Part shown: positions 8,272-18,312 of the stretch, one piece after another
Layout of the letters: each line of letters starts with the position of its first letter
Position numbering within the stretch: the stretch's first letter is position 1
Assembly (NCBI GenBank): GCA_964578485.1
Contig: CAZODA010000010.1
Location: 1-64,000 of the forward strand
Length of the DNA: 64,000 bases
Direction of reading: 5' to 3'
Origin: CAZODA01 sp964578485
GTDB taxonomy: Bacteria; Bacteroidota; Bacteroidia; Bacteroidales; Marinilabiliaceae
Position numbers and translations under genes: made by a program
The notes under the pieces: generated by a model
Seen by the model: only the letters and a program-made list of their open reading frames with translations
What the model was told of the DNA's origin: nothing
Database searches by the model: none

Positions 8272-8894
8272 TGCATAATAGTGGACAACTAATTCTAAGA
8301 AAGGGACAAGCGGCTGAATCTGCCGAAAAAGCCTTGCTGCTACTTCATGGACGTGGTGCTACTGCTTCAAGTATAATGACTCTTAGTGAACAACTTCCTT
8401 TGAATAATTTTCATATTGTAGCACCACAGGCTAAAAATAATGAATGGTATCCATTTAGTTTTTTGGAGGATATCAAAAAAAATGAAGCTGAATTATCAAA
8501 GTCACTTTTCTTTGTTGAAGAAATAATCAAAGACCTTGAAAAAAAGGGTCTTAGTCGAAATAAGGTCTTTCTATTTGGATTTTCTCAAGGCGCATGTATG
8601 GCAGTAGAATATCTTGCACGAAAAGGTGGTAAATATGGAGCTGTTTTTGCTTTAAGCGGAGGCTTGATAGGAAAAGAAATAAATGAAAGTAAATATTCTT
8701 CCAATCTTGAATCAACAAGAGTGTTTTTAGGGAGTGGCGATAAAGATGGACATATTCCTGTAATTCGGGTTGAAGAAACAGCTCAAGTAATGAGCCGCCT
8801 TGGTGCAAATGTTGAGACCAGAATCTATAAAGATATGGAGCATACCATAAATAGAGATGAAATAGAATATATTAACTCAATTTTGCTTTCTTGA
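8271..8894 (+). CDS. Alpha/beta-hydrolase, phospholipase/carboxylesterase type (MhqD-like)
   Basis: A 207-residue single-domain alpha/beta hydrolase. The oxyanion segment LLLHGRGAT is near residue 20, the nucleophile elbow GFSQGA gives the Ser near residue 103, and the C-terminal YKDMEHTI supplies the His. The ATG overlaps the stop of the VOC gene (TGATG), so translation is coupled. An in-frame TTG one codon upstream is possible but unneeded. With the preceding MhqO-like gene it suggests hydrolysis of ring-cleavage or quinone-adduct products. The hydrolase fold is certain; the substrate is inferred. Confidence 0.8.
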   Translation: MHNSGQLILRKGQAAESAEKALLLLHGRGATASSIMTLSEQLPLNNFHIVAPQAKNNEWYPFSFLEDIKKNEAELSKSLFFVEEIIKDLEKKGLSRNKVFLFGFSQGACMAVEYLARKGGKYGAVFALSGGLIGKEINESKYSSNLESTRVFLGSGDKDGHIPVIRVEETAQVMSRLGANVETRIYKDMEHTINRDEIEYINSILLS

Positions 8895-9235
8895 TTCTTA
8901 CTACACTTTTATCATTTCCGAAATTTTTATTGCATTGATTTTTCTTTATTGTACTAAGCAATCAACAATGTTTATTTTGTGATAACCATTAATGTTCGCA
9001 TTATTGAAATCATGCCTTAAAAGCTGCCTATGAAAGTTGTTTCCAATTTTCTTCATGTTTCGCCAATATTAAGTTGTTTTGCTTGAGCTTATTTAATTTT
9101 TACAGAAAGTTTTTTGTGCCAAAAAGTTAAAAAGCTCTGCCAGAATGTGCATTGATAAATTTCATTGTCATTAGTAACTTTGAACTTACTGCTTGTTAGT
9201 AGTTTGCATTGTTATTAATTATAACTTCTTTTATT
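8895..9235. other. Intergenic region with promoter of the PL11 gene
   Basis: This gap of about 340 bp separates the stress-type cluster from the pectin genes. It contains a 37-bp box (9116-9152) shared with the region upstream of the GH2 gene, and a TAACTTTG -7 box (9175-9182). No terminator with a convincing stem is visible after the hydrolase gene. Confidence 0.6.
9116..9182 (+). promoter_or_regulatory. Shared regulatory box plus TAACTTTG -7 element
   Basis: GTGCCAAAAAGTTAAA begins at 9116 and TGTGCAT ends at 9152, 37 bp in all. After 22 bp the Bacteroidota-type -7 box TAACTTTG lies at 9175-9182, 53 bp before the chosen start codon of the PL11 gene. The same architecture recurs upstream of the GH2 gene (19474-19539). 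It is a strong candidate for a co-regulated promoter, with an activator bound at or next to the -33 region. Confidence 0.6.
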
Positions 9236-11106
9236 ATGCATATCCGGTATTTAAAATTGTTGTTTTTAACTTTTCTTGTGGGAGGTTTTTATGTTATTTC
9301 TGCCCAAGTACAAGTTGAAAATATTGACAGAGGAGCAATTGTAGTAGTCAAGGATGACGGTTGTTTTTTGTCGTGGCGCCTTCTTGCAGGAGAACCCTAT
9401 GATCTTGGATTTAATATCTACCGTGATGGAGAAAAAATTAATCATAATCCGCTGAAAACAGTAACTAACTATTGGGATGCCGGTGCATCTGCTGATAGTG
9501 AATATAGCTTAGTACCCGTTTTAGGATCGGAAGAATTAAAGAACGCTAAATCAGAGTTTTTTGTAATTTCTGATACCGAGGGTGAAAGCGCAGGTTATTT
9601 TGATATCCCTTTAAATAGACCTGCCCCCGGAATTAATGGAGGGTTTTATTCTCCCAATGATGGAAGTGTTGGTGATCTTACCGGGGATGGGCGTTATGAC
9701 ATAGTATTGAAGTGGAGCCCAAGAAATGCCAGAGACAATGCCCATCGTGGAATTACTGATCAAACAATACTTGATGGATATACGATAGAAGGAGAATTTT
9801 TGTGGCGTATTGAATTGGGGCCTAATATTCGTTCGGGTGCCCACTATACTCAATTTTTAGTTTATGATTTTGATGGCGATGGAAGAGCTGAACTTATGGT
9901 GAAGACTGCTCCGGGAACTCGTGATGGTACTGGTGCCTATATTTCAAAAGGACCTGCCGCCAATGCCGATCATAGCATTAATTATACAAATAATTTTGGC
10001 TTTATTTTGGAAGGCCCTGAATATATTACTGTTTTTGATGGAGCCACAGGAAAAGAATTAGCTACCGAAGAATATTGGCCGGTGAGGGGAAGAGGTCTTG
10101 ATTGGGGCGATGATAAAGGCAATAGGGTTGATCGCTTTAATGCAACAGTTGCTTATCTTGATGGGAAGCGACCATCTGCCGTTTTTCAGCGTGGTTATTA
10201 TACCCGTTTAACTTTGGCGGCATGGGATTGGCGCGATGGAAAATTGAGCAGGCGGTGGACCTTTGATTCTAATACTCCGGGAAATGAAAAATATGCAGGC
10301 CAAGGAAATCATTCTATTCATGTAATTGATGCAAATGGCGATGGAAAACAAGATATTGTTACAGGCTCTGCAGTTATTGCTTCTGATGGCACAGGAATGC
10401 ATACAAGTGGTATGGGACATGGTGATGCCACCCATGTTACCTACATGATCAAAGACTTTCCTTATCCCCAGATATTTATGCCCCATGAGTCGGGAGGTCA
10501 TGGAATGACACTCAGGCACGCACATAATGGGGAGATTTTATTTAAAGTACCTAACCCTAATGATGTAGGAAGAGGCGTAGGCGCAGAAATTGATCCTGAA
10601 GTTCCGGGCTTTCATTTTTGGGGAACTCATGGAATGGGATTATTTAATATGAAAGGAGAGAGAGTCGGGCTATGGCCCTATTCAATGAATTTTGTAATTT
10701 GGTGGGATGGAGACCTTAGTAGAGAGCTCTTATCAGGAAATCGCATTGAAAAATGGAGTATTAGAGAAAATGCAAGTACAGTGTTGTTAAATGCTGAAGG
10801 AGCTGCTTCAATTAATGGAACTAAGGCTACACCCGTTTTGCAGGCCGATTTGTTTGGCGACTGGCGCGAAGAAGTCATATTGCGCCGTAGTGATGTGATA
10901 ATGAAGCTTTACGCGTATATACAACTACGATACCCACAAAATATCGTTTATATACTCTGATGCATGACCCTGTTTATAGGGTGGCAATAAGCTGGCAAAA
11001 CTCCTCCTATAATCAACCCCCACATCCGGGGTTTTATATAGCTACAGATATGGATTTTCCTCCGCCTGTAATTGATGTTTATATGCCTGAGAAAGCTTTG
11101 AAATGA
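9236..11106 (+). CDS. Rhamnogalacturonan lyase, PL11 (YesW/YesX-like), frameshifted near the C terminus
   Basis: A secreted protein with a signal peptide (MHIRYLKLLFLTFLVGG, cleavage after ISAQ), then the PL11 beta-propeller with several Ca-binding loops (YDFDGDGRAELMVK, DANGDGKQDIVTG). PL11 cleaves the RG-I backbone endolytically by beta-elimination. In the starting frame it stops at 10960. The family's C-terminal blade continues in the +2 frame (RVYTTTIPTKYRLYTLMHD onward) to a TGA at 11104-11106. Frame is lost near 10907-10914, where MKLY would normally run into RVYTTT; a 2-bp insertion or 1-bp loss fits. This is either a real mutation removing about 60 residues or a sequencing error. ATG 9236 is preferred to an upstream TTG at 9209. 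Confidence 0.85.
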
Positions 11107-11230
11107 TAGAAATACCTAACAAACTTGTTTTTGAGTATGCTAATGATATTTTAATAAGATGAGTAATTGAATTAAAATCATTAATTTGATTTTAATTTAT
11201 TTGCCTTGCTAACAAATTTAATTTATCCAA

Positions 11231-12079
11231 ATGAAAAAGTTTAAATATTTCGCATTCTTAGTAATTGTTTTAAGCTCGATTTTTTCCTGTACTCATGAGC
11301 CCGACAGTAAGCCGAATATATATATCATAGGTGATTCAACAGTTAAATGTGGAAAGGGTATTGGTGAAGGTGGATTATGGGGATGGGGGGCACCCTTTTA
11401 TTACTTTTTTGATACTGCAAAAGTTGAAGTTCATAATATGGCCAGAGGAGGAACCAGCAGTCGTACCTACCGCTCATTAGGACTTTGGCAAGCAATCCTT
11501 GATGAACTGAAAGCCGGTGATTTTGTGTTTATTCAGTTTGGACATAATGATGGAGGAGCCCTTAATGACTCATTACGTGCACGAGGAACAATTAGAGGTA
11601 CAGGAGATGAATCAGAACTGATAGATAATATTTTGACGGGAGAAAAGGAAAAGGTATATACTTTTGGAGCATATTTGAGGATGTATGTGCAGGAGATAAA
11701 AGAAAAAGGAGCCAAGCCTGTGCTCATTGCTCCTATACCGCGAAACAGATGGGACGAAGATGGAAAAATACCATATAACGATGAAACTTATGGAGGCTGG
11801 ACTCAGGAAGTTGCAAAAAAAGAAAATGTAAAATTTATTAATCTGAATCATAAATTGGCCGATGCCATGAATGCACTTGGTCCTGATGATGTTACAGATG
11901 TTTTGTTTTTCGAAAGAGACCATACGCATCTTACTGCTAAAGGAGCTGTTTTAGCAGCCACCTTAGTTGTAGATGGTATAAGTGAAATTCCTGAAAGTGA
12001 ACTGAATATGTTTTTAGTGAATGAATATCCCGGGCGTGAGCTTGCTGCCTTTATTAATGAGGCGCTAAATATTGAATAA
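11231..12079 (+). CDS. Rhamnogalacturonan acetylesterase, CE12 (SGNH hydrolase)
   Basis: A 282-residue lipoprotein (signal ending SSIFSC). SGNH blocks are all present: GDST near residue 34 (nucleophile Ser), the Gly of block II in MARGGTSSR, GHND near residue 103 and DHTH near residue 229 (catalytic Asp/His). CE12 enzymes remove O-acetyl groups from galacturonate in RG-I so that lyases can act. It lies just downstream of the PL11 gene and upstream of rhamnose mutarotase, probably in one transcription unit. A second CE12 domain occurs in the nearby GH106 fusion. Confidence 0.88.
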   Translation: MKKFKYFAFLVIVLSSIFSCTHEPDSKPNIYIIGDSTVKCGKGIGEGGLWGWGAPFYYFFDTAKVEVHNMARGGTSSRTYRSLGLWQAILDELKAGDFVFIQFGHNDGGALNDSLRARGTIRGTGDESELIDNILTGEKEKVYTFGAYLRMYVQEIKEKGAKPVLIAPIPRNRWDEDGKIPYNDETYGGWTQEVAKKENVKFINLNHKLADAMNALGPDDVTDVLFFERDHTHLTAKGAVLAATLVVDGISEIPESELNMFLVNEYPGRELAAFINEALNIE

Positions 12080-12295
12080 GATGCTTTGGAAATTTAAGTT
12101 TTAAAATATTAGGAGTTTGACTTTTTTAAATTGTATTTGTTGTTTTTGAAGAATTTGTAAATTATAAATCACTAACTTAAGGACCAATAGATATATTGCT
12201 TTGAATAATAAAGTATTAATTGTTTTACTTGTATATAATATTTTGGAGAATTTTAATTCAATATAAATCAGAAATAAATAAAAGAAACTATTGCT

Positions 12296-12613
12296 ATGAT
12301 TAAAAGATTCGCATTTAAAATGTTCCTGAAGCCCGGATTCAAAGATGAATATAAAAAACGTCATGATGAAATATGGCCTGAACTCGCTGAATTAATTCGT
12401 TCTACAGGAGTATATGATTATTCTATTTTTTTGGATGAAGAAACAAACATATTGTTCGGAGTTCAAAAGGTTAAAGGTGGAAGTTCATCACAAGATCTTG
12501 GAGACAATCCTATTGTACAAAAATGGTGGGCTTATATGGCGGATATTATGGAAACAAATCCCGATAATTCACCTGTTACCATAGCCATAGAGGAAGTCTT
12601 TTATATGGAATAA
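12296..12613 (+). CDS. rhaM: L-rhamnose mutarotase
   Basis: A 105-residue cytoplasmic protein of standard RhaM length. Characteristic features are FKMFLKPG, the RHDEIWPEL motif with the active-site His near residue 23, and the WWAYMADIM segment near residue 80. It interconverts alpha- and beta-L-rhamnopyranose, feeding rhamnose isomerase. Its presence shows that free L-rhamnose released by the GH106 and related enzymes is expected inside the cell. No other rhamnose catabolic gene is in the window. Confidence 0.92.
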   Translation: MIKRFAFKMFLKPGFKDEYKKRHDEIWPELAELIRSTGVYDYSIFLDEETNILFGVQKVKGGSSSQDLGDNPIVQKWWAYMADIMETNPDNSPVTIAIEEVFYME

Positions 12614-12677
12614 CTTTTTGTTTTATTCTGTAGAGGATAATTATTGCTTTTCTGACTATTTACTTTAACGCCACCGT

Positions 12678-12699
12678 ACTATTGATGCATATCAATAGT
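12678..12699. promoter_or_regulatory. Candidate operator upstream of the GH106-CE12 gene
   Basis: ACTATTGAT and ATCAATAGT form perfect 9-bp arms around GCAT, 40 bp before the start codon at 12739. The size and symmetry suit a dimeric repressor or activator. No U-tract follows, so it is not a terminator. Binding protein unknown. Confidence 0.35.
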
Positions 12700-12738
12700 T
12701 TACTGTTTATATTTTTCATTTGTTAAAATCATGGAATT

Positions 12739-15700
12739 ATGAATAAAAAGTCTTATTCAATTAAAAAGAGCAGATATTTTTTAGGTCTCGTACTAACTGT
12801 TTTTGTTGCATTTTCATTTTTATCCTGTGAAGGACCCGAAGATGGAAAAGTTGTTGTATGGCCGGAAGTAACTAATGAAATGAAGCCTTGGACACGGTGG
12901 TGGTGGATGGGAAGTGGTGTTAATGAGGCAGATCTTGCTGTTATTCTTGAGGATTTTGCTGCTAAAGGTATTGGCGGTGTAGAAATTGCTCCTATTTATG
13001 GCGCTAAAGGTTATGAAGATCAATATGTAGAATATTTAACTCCGGAGTGGTTAGAATTATTGCAATTTACAATTGCAAAATCAAACTCACTTGGAATGGG
13101 AGTTGATATGACTAATGGCACAGGATGGCCTTTTGGAGGCCCGCATATTACTGATGAAATGGCTGCACGGCGTTTATTTTTGCAGGAATATAAGCTAAGT
13201 GCTGAACAGACAGATGATATTGAAATTGCAATAAATGATAGAAGGCAACGTGAGCATGGGGCTTATTTAACAGCTTTAATGGCTTACGGCCCAAATGGTG
13301 AAGTATTGAATTTTATTGAATACCTTGATGAAAATAATCGTTTGACATGGAAACCCGAAGAAGGTGAATGGACTGTAATAGCTGCTTTTAACGGGCATAA
13401 CAGAATGTTGGTGAAACGGGCTGCACCGGGGGGACAAGGTTTTACCTTTGATCATTTAAGGTCTGAAGCTTTGGAGCATTATTTATCAAGATTTGACGAT
13501 GCATTTCAAGGGAAAAATCCCGGTGTAAGGTGTTTCTTTAATGATAGCTATGAAGTTTTTGGGGCAAGTTGGTCAAGCGGCTTTTTTGATGAGTTTTTAA
13601 GCAGAAGAGGATATGATCTAAAAAATTATTTAAGAGAACTCAATGGCGAGGGTGATGCTGATACAATTGCCAGAGTTAAGGCCGATTACAGGCAGACCAT
13701 GTCGGACTTGCTGATAGGAAATTTTAGTACAGGATGGACAAAATGGGCTAATAATCTTGGAGCAAAAACGCGTAATCAGTCACATGGCTCACCGGCCAAC
13801 CTGCTTGATGTTTATGCTACAGTTGACATTCCTGAGATCGAAACCTTTGGTGCCGACTATTTCCCTATCCGTGGGTTTTTCTATGATGAAGAATATCTCA
13901 GTAAAGCCGATCATAATCCTTTATTTCTGAAAATGGCCGCTTCTGCTGCAAATATTACAGGAAAAAAGTTAGTTTCTTGTGAAACATTCACCTGGGCAGG
14001 TGAACATTTTAGGGTTCCTTTATCTCAAATAAAACCTGAGGCTGAACAGGTGTTTCTATCAGGTGTAAATCATATATTCTTTCATGGCTCTACCTATTCT
14101 CCGGAAGAAGCTATGTGGCCGGGATGGCTTTTTTATGCCTCCGTACATTTTGGGAGATCCAATAGTTTTTGGCCTCATATTAGTGGTTTCAATGAGTATA
14201 TTACTCGCTGTCAAAGTATTCTCCAGGAGGGTGTGGCTGCTAATGACATCCTTGTTTATTGGCCTATTTATGATACCTGGCAGAATGAAGAAGGATTGGA
14301 AATGATGATGTCGGTGCATGGCTCCAAAGAATGGCTTAATTTACCAAATATTAAATCCTTACTTGATCGTGGCTATTCATTTGATTTTGTGTCGGATTCA
14401 TTGCTTGGAACTTTTCTTGTAAATGAAAATGAACTGCTTACCAACAACAAACAACATTCCTATAAGGCTGTTATTATTCCGGAATGTAAATATATGCCGG
14501 TAAATACACTTGAATTATTAGTGGCATATGCTGAAAAAGGAGTGCCGATAATATTTGAAACTTTACCCTTAGATGTTCCTGGTTTGAGCAATTTAGAAGA
14601 TAGACGCGCAAAGATGCAAACTATTTATGACTTGTTTACTCTTAAAGAAGAAGAAGGGATTACTATTATGGATAATTTTAAGGGAAAACTTATTCTATCT
14701 GCAGATTTTGAAAGAACCCTTGATTATGCAGGAGTAAAACGTGAGACTTTTACCGATGATGGAATTAAATACCTTCGACGTCATTCCGGACAGGGACTTT
14801 ATTATTATATGGTGAATCATACCGCGGAAGATATTGATAAAATTATTTCTGTTAATGAAACTGCTTCCAATGTTCTTATGCTTGATCCGCAAAGCGGTGA
14901 GTATGGCCTTATTCCTGTGACAAATAAAGATTCTGTTTCGGAGTTGAGAATTCAAATGCTATCGGGAGAATCGTACTTTTTGCTTTTTACCGATAAAGAT
15001 GTGTCTGAAGTTTCGTATTGGAATTATTATGAAACAATTGATGAAGCATTTGTTTTGGATGGCCAATGGAAATTGGAGTTTATCGAAGGAGGACCTTCTT
15101 TGCCCGACGCTGTTTTACTTGATGGCATAAGGCCTTGGACCACATTGGATAAGCCTGAGGTTGAAAGCTTTTCAGGAAGTGCAAAATATAGTATAAAATT
15201 TGATTTTAGTGAAAAACTTTACGATGATTATTTGTTGGATCTTGGAAAAGTTTTGCATAGTGCCCGTATTATTTTAAATGGGATGGATCTTGGATTTTCA
15301 TGGAGTGTTCCTCATGTGAAAAATATCGGTGAATATTTGCTTGAAGGAGAAAATGAACTTGTAATTGAAGTTACTAATCTAATGGCGAACCGTATCAGAT
15401 ATATGGATATTCAGAATATTGAATGGCAGCTGTTCCATGAAATAAATTTTGTAAATACCCATTATCGCCCCTTTAATGCTTCAAAATGGGAGCTGATGCC
15501 ATCAGGCATTGAGGGGCCTGTACGTATCATACCCTGTGTTAATTATGTTGCCGGTGAGGATGGAAAGCTTCTTGATCAAAATGAAAATACAGCATTGTTA
15601 TTTGATTTTGGTGCTAAAGAATCAAAAAAAAACACTATTGCTGTCAGTCATGCACTTCAATATTCTAATAAGGCAGGTTATGGTTTTGAACCGGGTAATT

Positions 15701-16848
15701 TGCCCACTGTAGTGCAAGGGGAATCCCAAGATTTTTTTTTTAGAAATGCTTTTTGTTCCGATAATACATTTTGTTTTTCTGTAAATCTTCCCGAGGGTAA
15801 TTATGAACTTACAGTTTTTGCCGGACATCCTAATCTGCACAGCTCTTTAACAGTTAAAGCTGAATCGCGCCGCTGGATGTTAGGAGAGATAAAAACCGAA
15901 CCGGGGAGTCAGGAGGAACATTCTTTTATTGTGAATGTTCGAAGGCCTTATTTTTATGATAATGATTCAATTAAACGCAAAACAAGAGAATATTCTTTTT
16001 TAAACTGGGATGATAAGCTTACCCTTGAATTTAGTGGAGAGAAACCCTCGGTTTATGGAATTAAAATTAAAGCATTAAAAAACAAAGCACTTACGGTATT
16101 TTTAGCCGGCAATTCAACCGTTGTTGATCAGGAAAATGAGCCCTATGCCTCTTGGGGGCAAATGATTACACGATATTTTGATAATAATGTGCTAATAGCA
16201 AATTATGCCGAATCAGGTGAATCATTGTTGTCGTTTAAAAATGCACGTAGATTAGATAAGATATTGAGTTTGATGAAAGAAGGTGATTACCTTTTCATTG
16301 AATTTGGCCATAATGATCAAAAGCTTAGTGGTGAAGGTGTTGGTGCTTATACTTCTTTTAGCGATTTGCTAAAGGAGTTTATCGCCGCTGTACAGCTTAA
16401 AGGAGGTATTCCGGTTTTAGTAAGCCCTATGCATCGTAGATTCTTTGATGATGAAGGAAAAGTTATGCATACTCATGGTGATTACCCCGATGCTGTACGT
16501 AAAGTTGCAAAAGATGAGAATATTGCCCTTATCGATCTGAATCAAATGAGTAAAATTGTTTATGAAGCATGGGGCCCTGAAGAATCAAAAAATGCCTTTG
16601 TTCATTATCCTGCCGGAACCTTTCCTAATCAGGATAAAGCATTAGAAGATAATACACATTTTAATAATTATGGCGCATGGATTATGGCACTTTGTATTAT
16701 GAAAGGAATTAGGGAAGCTGTCCCTGAATTGGCAGAATATTTTGTTGATGATGCTCCGCTAATAGATCTTAACAATCCTTTTGCATATTCACAATTAGCT
16801 CTGCCTAACAGTATGATGATTGACACTAATAAACCTGAAGGTCAATAA
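12739..16848 (+). CDS. GH106 alpha-L-rhamnosidase fused to a CE12 acetylesterase domain
   Basis: A 1369-residue lipoprotein (signal ending SFLSC). Residues about 40-930 are GH106: RWWWMGSGV near 50, GTGWPFGGP near 127, and a C-terminal galactose-binding-like sandwich (about 770-900). Residues 940-1110 form a beta-sandwich with DFGAKES and GYGFEPG motifs, as seen in front of CE12 domains. Residues 1115-1340 are an SGNH domain with GNSTVVD near 1123, EFGHNDQK near 1190 and DNTHFNNYG near 1304. The protein would remove terminal alpha-L-rhamnose and O-acetyl groups in one chain. Both halves keep their key motifs, so the fusion looks functional. It is followed by a GH28 gene 34 bp downstream. Confidence 0.88.
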   Translation: MNKKSYSIKKSRYFLGLVLTVFVAFSFLSCEGPEDGKVVVWPEVTNEMKPWTRWWWMGSGVNEADLAVILEDFAAKGIGGVEIAPIYGAKGYEDQYVEYLTPEWLELLQFTIAKSNSLGMGVDMTNGTGWPFGGPHITDEMAARRLFLQEYKLSAEQTDDIEIAINDRRQREHGAYLTALMAYGPNGEVLNFIEYLDENNRLTWKPEEGEWTVIAAFNGHNRMLVKRAAPGGQGFTFDHLRSEALEHYLSRFDDAFQGKNPGVRCFFNDSYEVFGASWSSGFFDEFLSRRGYDLKNYLRELNGEGDADTIARVKADYRQTMSDLLIGNFSTGWTKWANNLGAKTRNQSHGSPANLLDVYATVDIPEIETFGADYFPIRGFFYDEEYLSKADHNPLFLKMAASAANITGKKLVSCETFTWAGEHFRVPLSQIKPEAEQVFLSGVNHIFFHGSTYSPEEAMWPGWLFYASVHFGRSNSFWPHISGFNEYITRCQSILQEGVAANDILVYWPIYDTWQNEEGLEMMMSVHGSKEWLNLPNIKSLLDRGYSFDFVSDSLLGTFLVNENELLTNNKQHSYKAVIIPECKYMPVNTLELLVAYAEKGVPIIFETLPLDVPGLSNLEDRRAKMQTIYDLFTLKEEEGITIMDNFKGKLILSADFERTLDYAGVKRETFTDDGIKYLRRHSGQGLYYYMVNHTAEDIDKIISVNETASNVLMLDPQSGEYGLIPVTNKDSVSELRIQMLSGESYFLLFTDKDVSEVSYWNYYETIDEAFVLDGQWKLEFIEGGPSLPDAVLLDGIRPWTTLDKPEVESFSGSAKYSIKFDFSEKLYDDYLLDLGKVLHSARIILNGMDLGFSWSVPHVKNIGEYLLEGENELVIEVTNLMANRIRYMDIQNIEWQLFHEINFVNTHYRPFNASKWELMPSGIEGPVRIIPCVNYVAGEDGKLLDQNENTALLFDFGAKESKKNTIAVSHALQYSNKAGYGFEPGNLPTVVQGESQDFFFRNAFCSDNTFCFSVNLPEGNYELTVFAGHPNLHSSLTVKAESRRWMLGEIKTEPGSQEEHSFIVNVRRPYFYDNDSIKRKTREYSFLNWDDKLTLEFSGEKPSVYGIKIKALKNKALTVFLAGNSTVVDQENEPYASWGQMITRYFDNNVLIANYAESGESLLSFKNARRLDKILSLMKEGDYLFIEFGHNDQKLSGEGVGAYTSFSDLLKEFIAAVQLKGGIPVLVSPMHRRFFDDEGKVMHTHGDYPDAVRKVAKDENIALIDLNQMSKIVYEAWGPEESKNAFVHYPAGTFPNQDKALEDNTHFNNYGAWIMALCIMKGIREAVPELAEYFVDDAPLIDLNNPFAYSQLALPNSMMIDTNKPEGQ

Positions 16849-16882
16849 TTGAATTTTCTTAATAAAATATAAATTTTGCATC

Positions 16883-18301
16883 ATGAAAAAGCGAAAAATT
16901 TTATTTGTAATATTTATAATCACTTCTATAACTGTTAATTCTCAAGAATGGTTAAAAGAAGTTGGTGCACATAGTTTTCCACCGGGAGAACAAATATTCA
17001 AAGTAAATGATTATGATGAAGTATTTGAAGGCTACCCACCCATTGCTTCAACTCCGGGAATTCAAGCAGCTATTGATGACTGTGCTGCTAAAGGGGGCGG
17101 AAAAGTAGTGTTTGAACCGGGGGTTTACCATACAGGTGCTCTTTTTCTTAAAGATAATGTGAGTTTTGTTATTGATGAGGGAGTGGAACTAAGGGCATTG
17201 ATTGGACTTGAATATTACCCGGAAATTAAAACTCGTGTAGCAGGAATTGAAATGATGTGGCCTTCAGGGGTAATTAATATTCTTGATAAATCAAATGTTG
17301 CAATAACAGGTGGCGGTATTATATATGCCCAAGGAAAATATCATTGGGAAAGATATTGGAATTTACGACATGATTATACACCGAAAGGCCTGCGTTGGGC
17401 TGCTGATTATGACTGTAAAAGAGTACGAACTATTCAGATTTCTAATTCAAAAGATGTTACTTTAGAAGGGTTTTTTGTAAACCAAGCAGGCTTTTGGACA
17501 ATTCATATTCTATATTCAAAATATGTAACTGTAAATGGCCTTACTATTCGTAATAATATAGATGGTTTTGGCCCAAGTACTGATGGTGTTAATGTTGATT
17601 CTTCTTCCTATATTCATATTTTAAATTGTGATGTTGACTGCAATGATGATAATTTTACTGTAAAAGCCGGCCGCGATGCTGACGGCTTAAGGGTTAATAT
17701 ACCATCAGAATATATTTATATTCATGATAATATTGCACGTAGAGGTGGTGGAGCACTTGTTATTGGAAGTGAAACATCAGGATGGATACGACATGTAAAA
17801 GCTGAAAACATGAAAGCTATTGGCACAAATCATGTCATGCATCTAAAATCTGCATTTACGCGTGGAGGAGGAATAGAAGATATATCCATAAATAATGTGC
17901 AGGCAGAAAATGTAAACTCTTTTTGCACTGTAACGCTTAATTGGAATCCATCATATAGTTATGCTGAATTACCTGAAGAAATTAAAGAAATCCCCGAACA
18001 TTGGAAAGTTATGTTGCAGGAAGTACCGCGTGAAAAAGGAATTGCTGTAATAAGAAATGTGTCATTGTCTGATTGCCATATAGTTAAGGCGCAAACTGCT
18101 TTTCAAATATCAGGAGCGGAAGAATCACCCTTAAGTGGATTCGAGTTTTCAAATATATTTGTGGAAGCTCAACGCGCCGGGGTATTATCCCATGCAAAAG
18201 ATTGGAATATGGAGGGGCTTACTATTAAAACACCTAAAGCAGAGAAATTAATATTGAGAAATTCAGATAATATAAGATTAGAAAAAGTGAACTATAAATA
18301 A
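16883..18301 (+). CDS. GH28 glycosidase (polygalacturonase/rhamnogalacturonase family), variant active site
   Basis: A 472-residue secreted right-handed beta-helix (signal cleaved near TVNSQ). It has the GH28 helix repeats and aspartates: STDG near residue 232, NDD near 254 and VKAGRDADG. The usual G-H-G motif reads RGGGALVIGSE and the usual R-I-K reads HLKSA. The missing His and the STDG variant argue against a classical endo-polygalacturonase; an exo-acting or rhamnogalacturonan-specific enzyme is likelier. It follows the GH106-CE12 gene closely and ends 11 bp before the convergent AraC gene. Confidence 0.85.
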   Translation: MKKRKILFVIFIITSITVNSQEWLKEVGAHSFPPGEQIFKVNDYDEVFEGYPPIASTPGIQAAIDDCAAKGGGKVVFEPGVYHTGALFLKDNVSFVIDEGVELRALIGLEYYPEIKTRVAGIEMMWPSGVINILDKSNVAITGGGIIYAQGKYHWERYWNLRHDYTPKGLRWAADYDCKRVRTIQISNSKDVTLEGFFVNQAGFWTIHILYSKYVTVNGLTIRNNIDGFGPSTDGVNVDSSSYIHILNCDVDCNDDNFTVKAGRDADGLRVNIPSEYIYIHDNIARRGGGALVIGSETSGWIRHVKAENMKAIGTNHVMHLKSAFTRGGGIEDISINNVQAENVNSFCTVTLNWNPSYSYAELPEEIKEIPEHWKVMLQEVPREKGIAVIRNVSLSDCHIVKAQTAFQISGAEESPLSGFEFSNIFVEAQRAGVLSHAKDWNMEGLTIKTPKAEKLILRNSDNIRLEKVNYK

Positions 18302-18312
18302 ATTCTCTTAGT

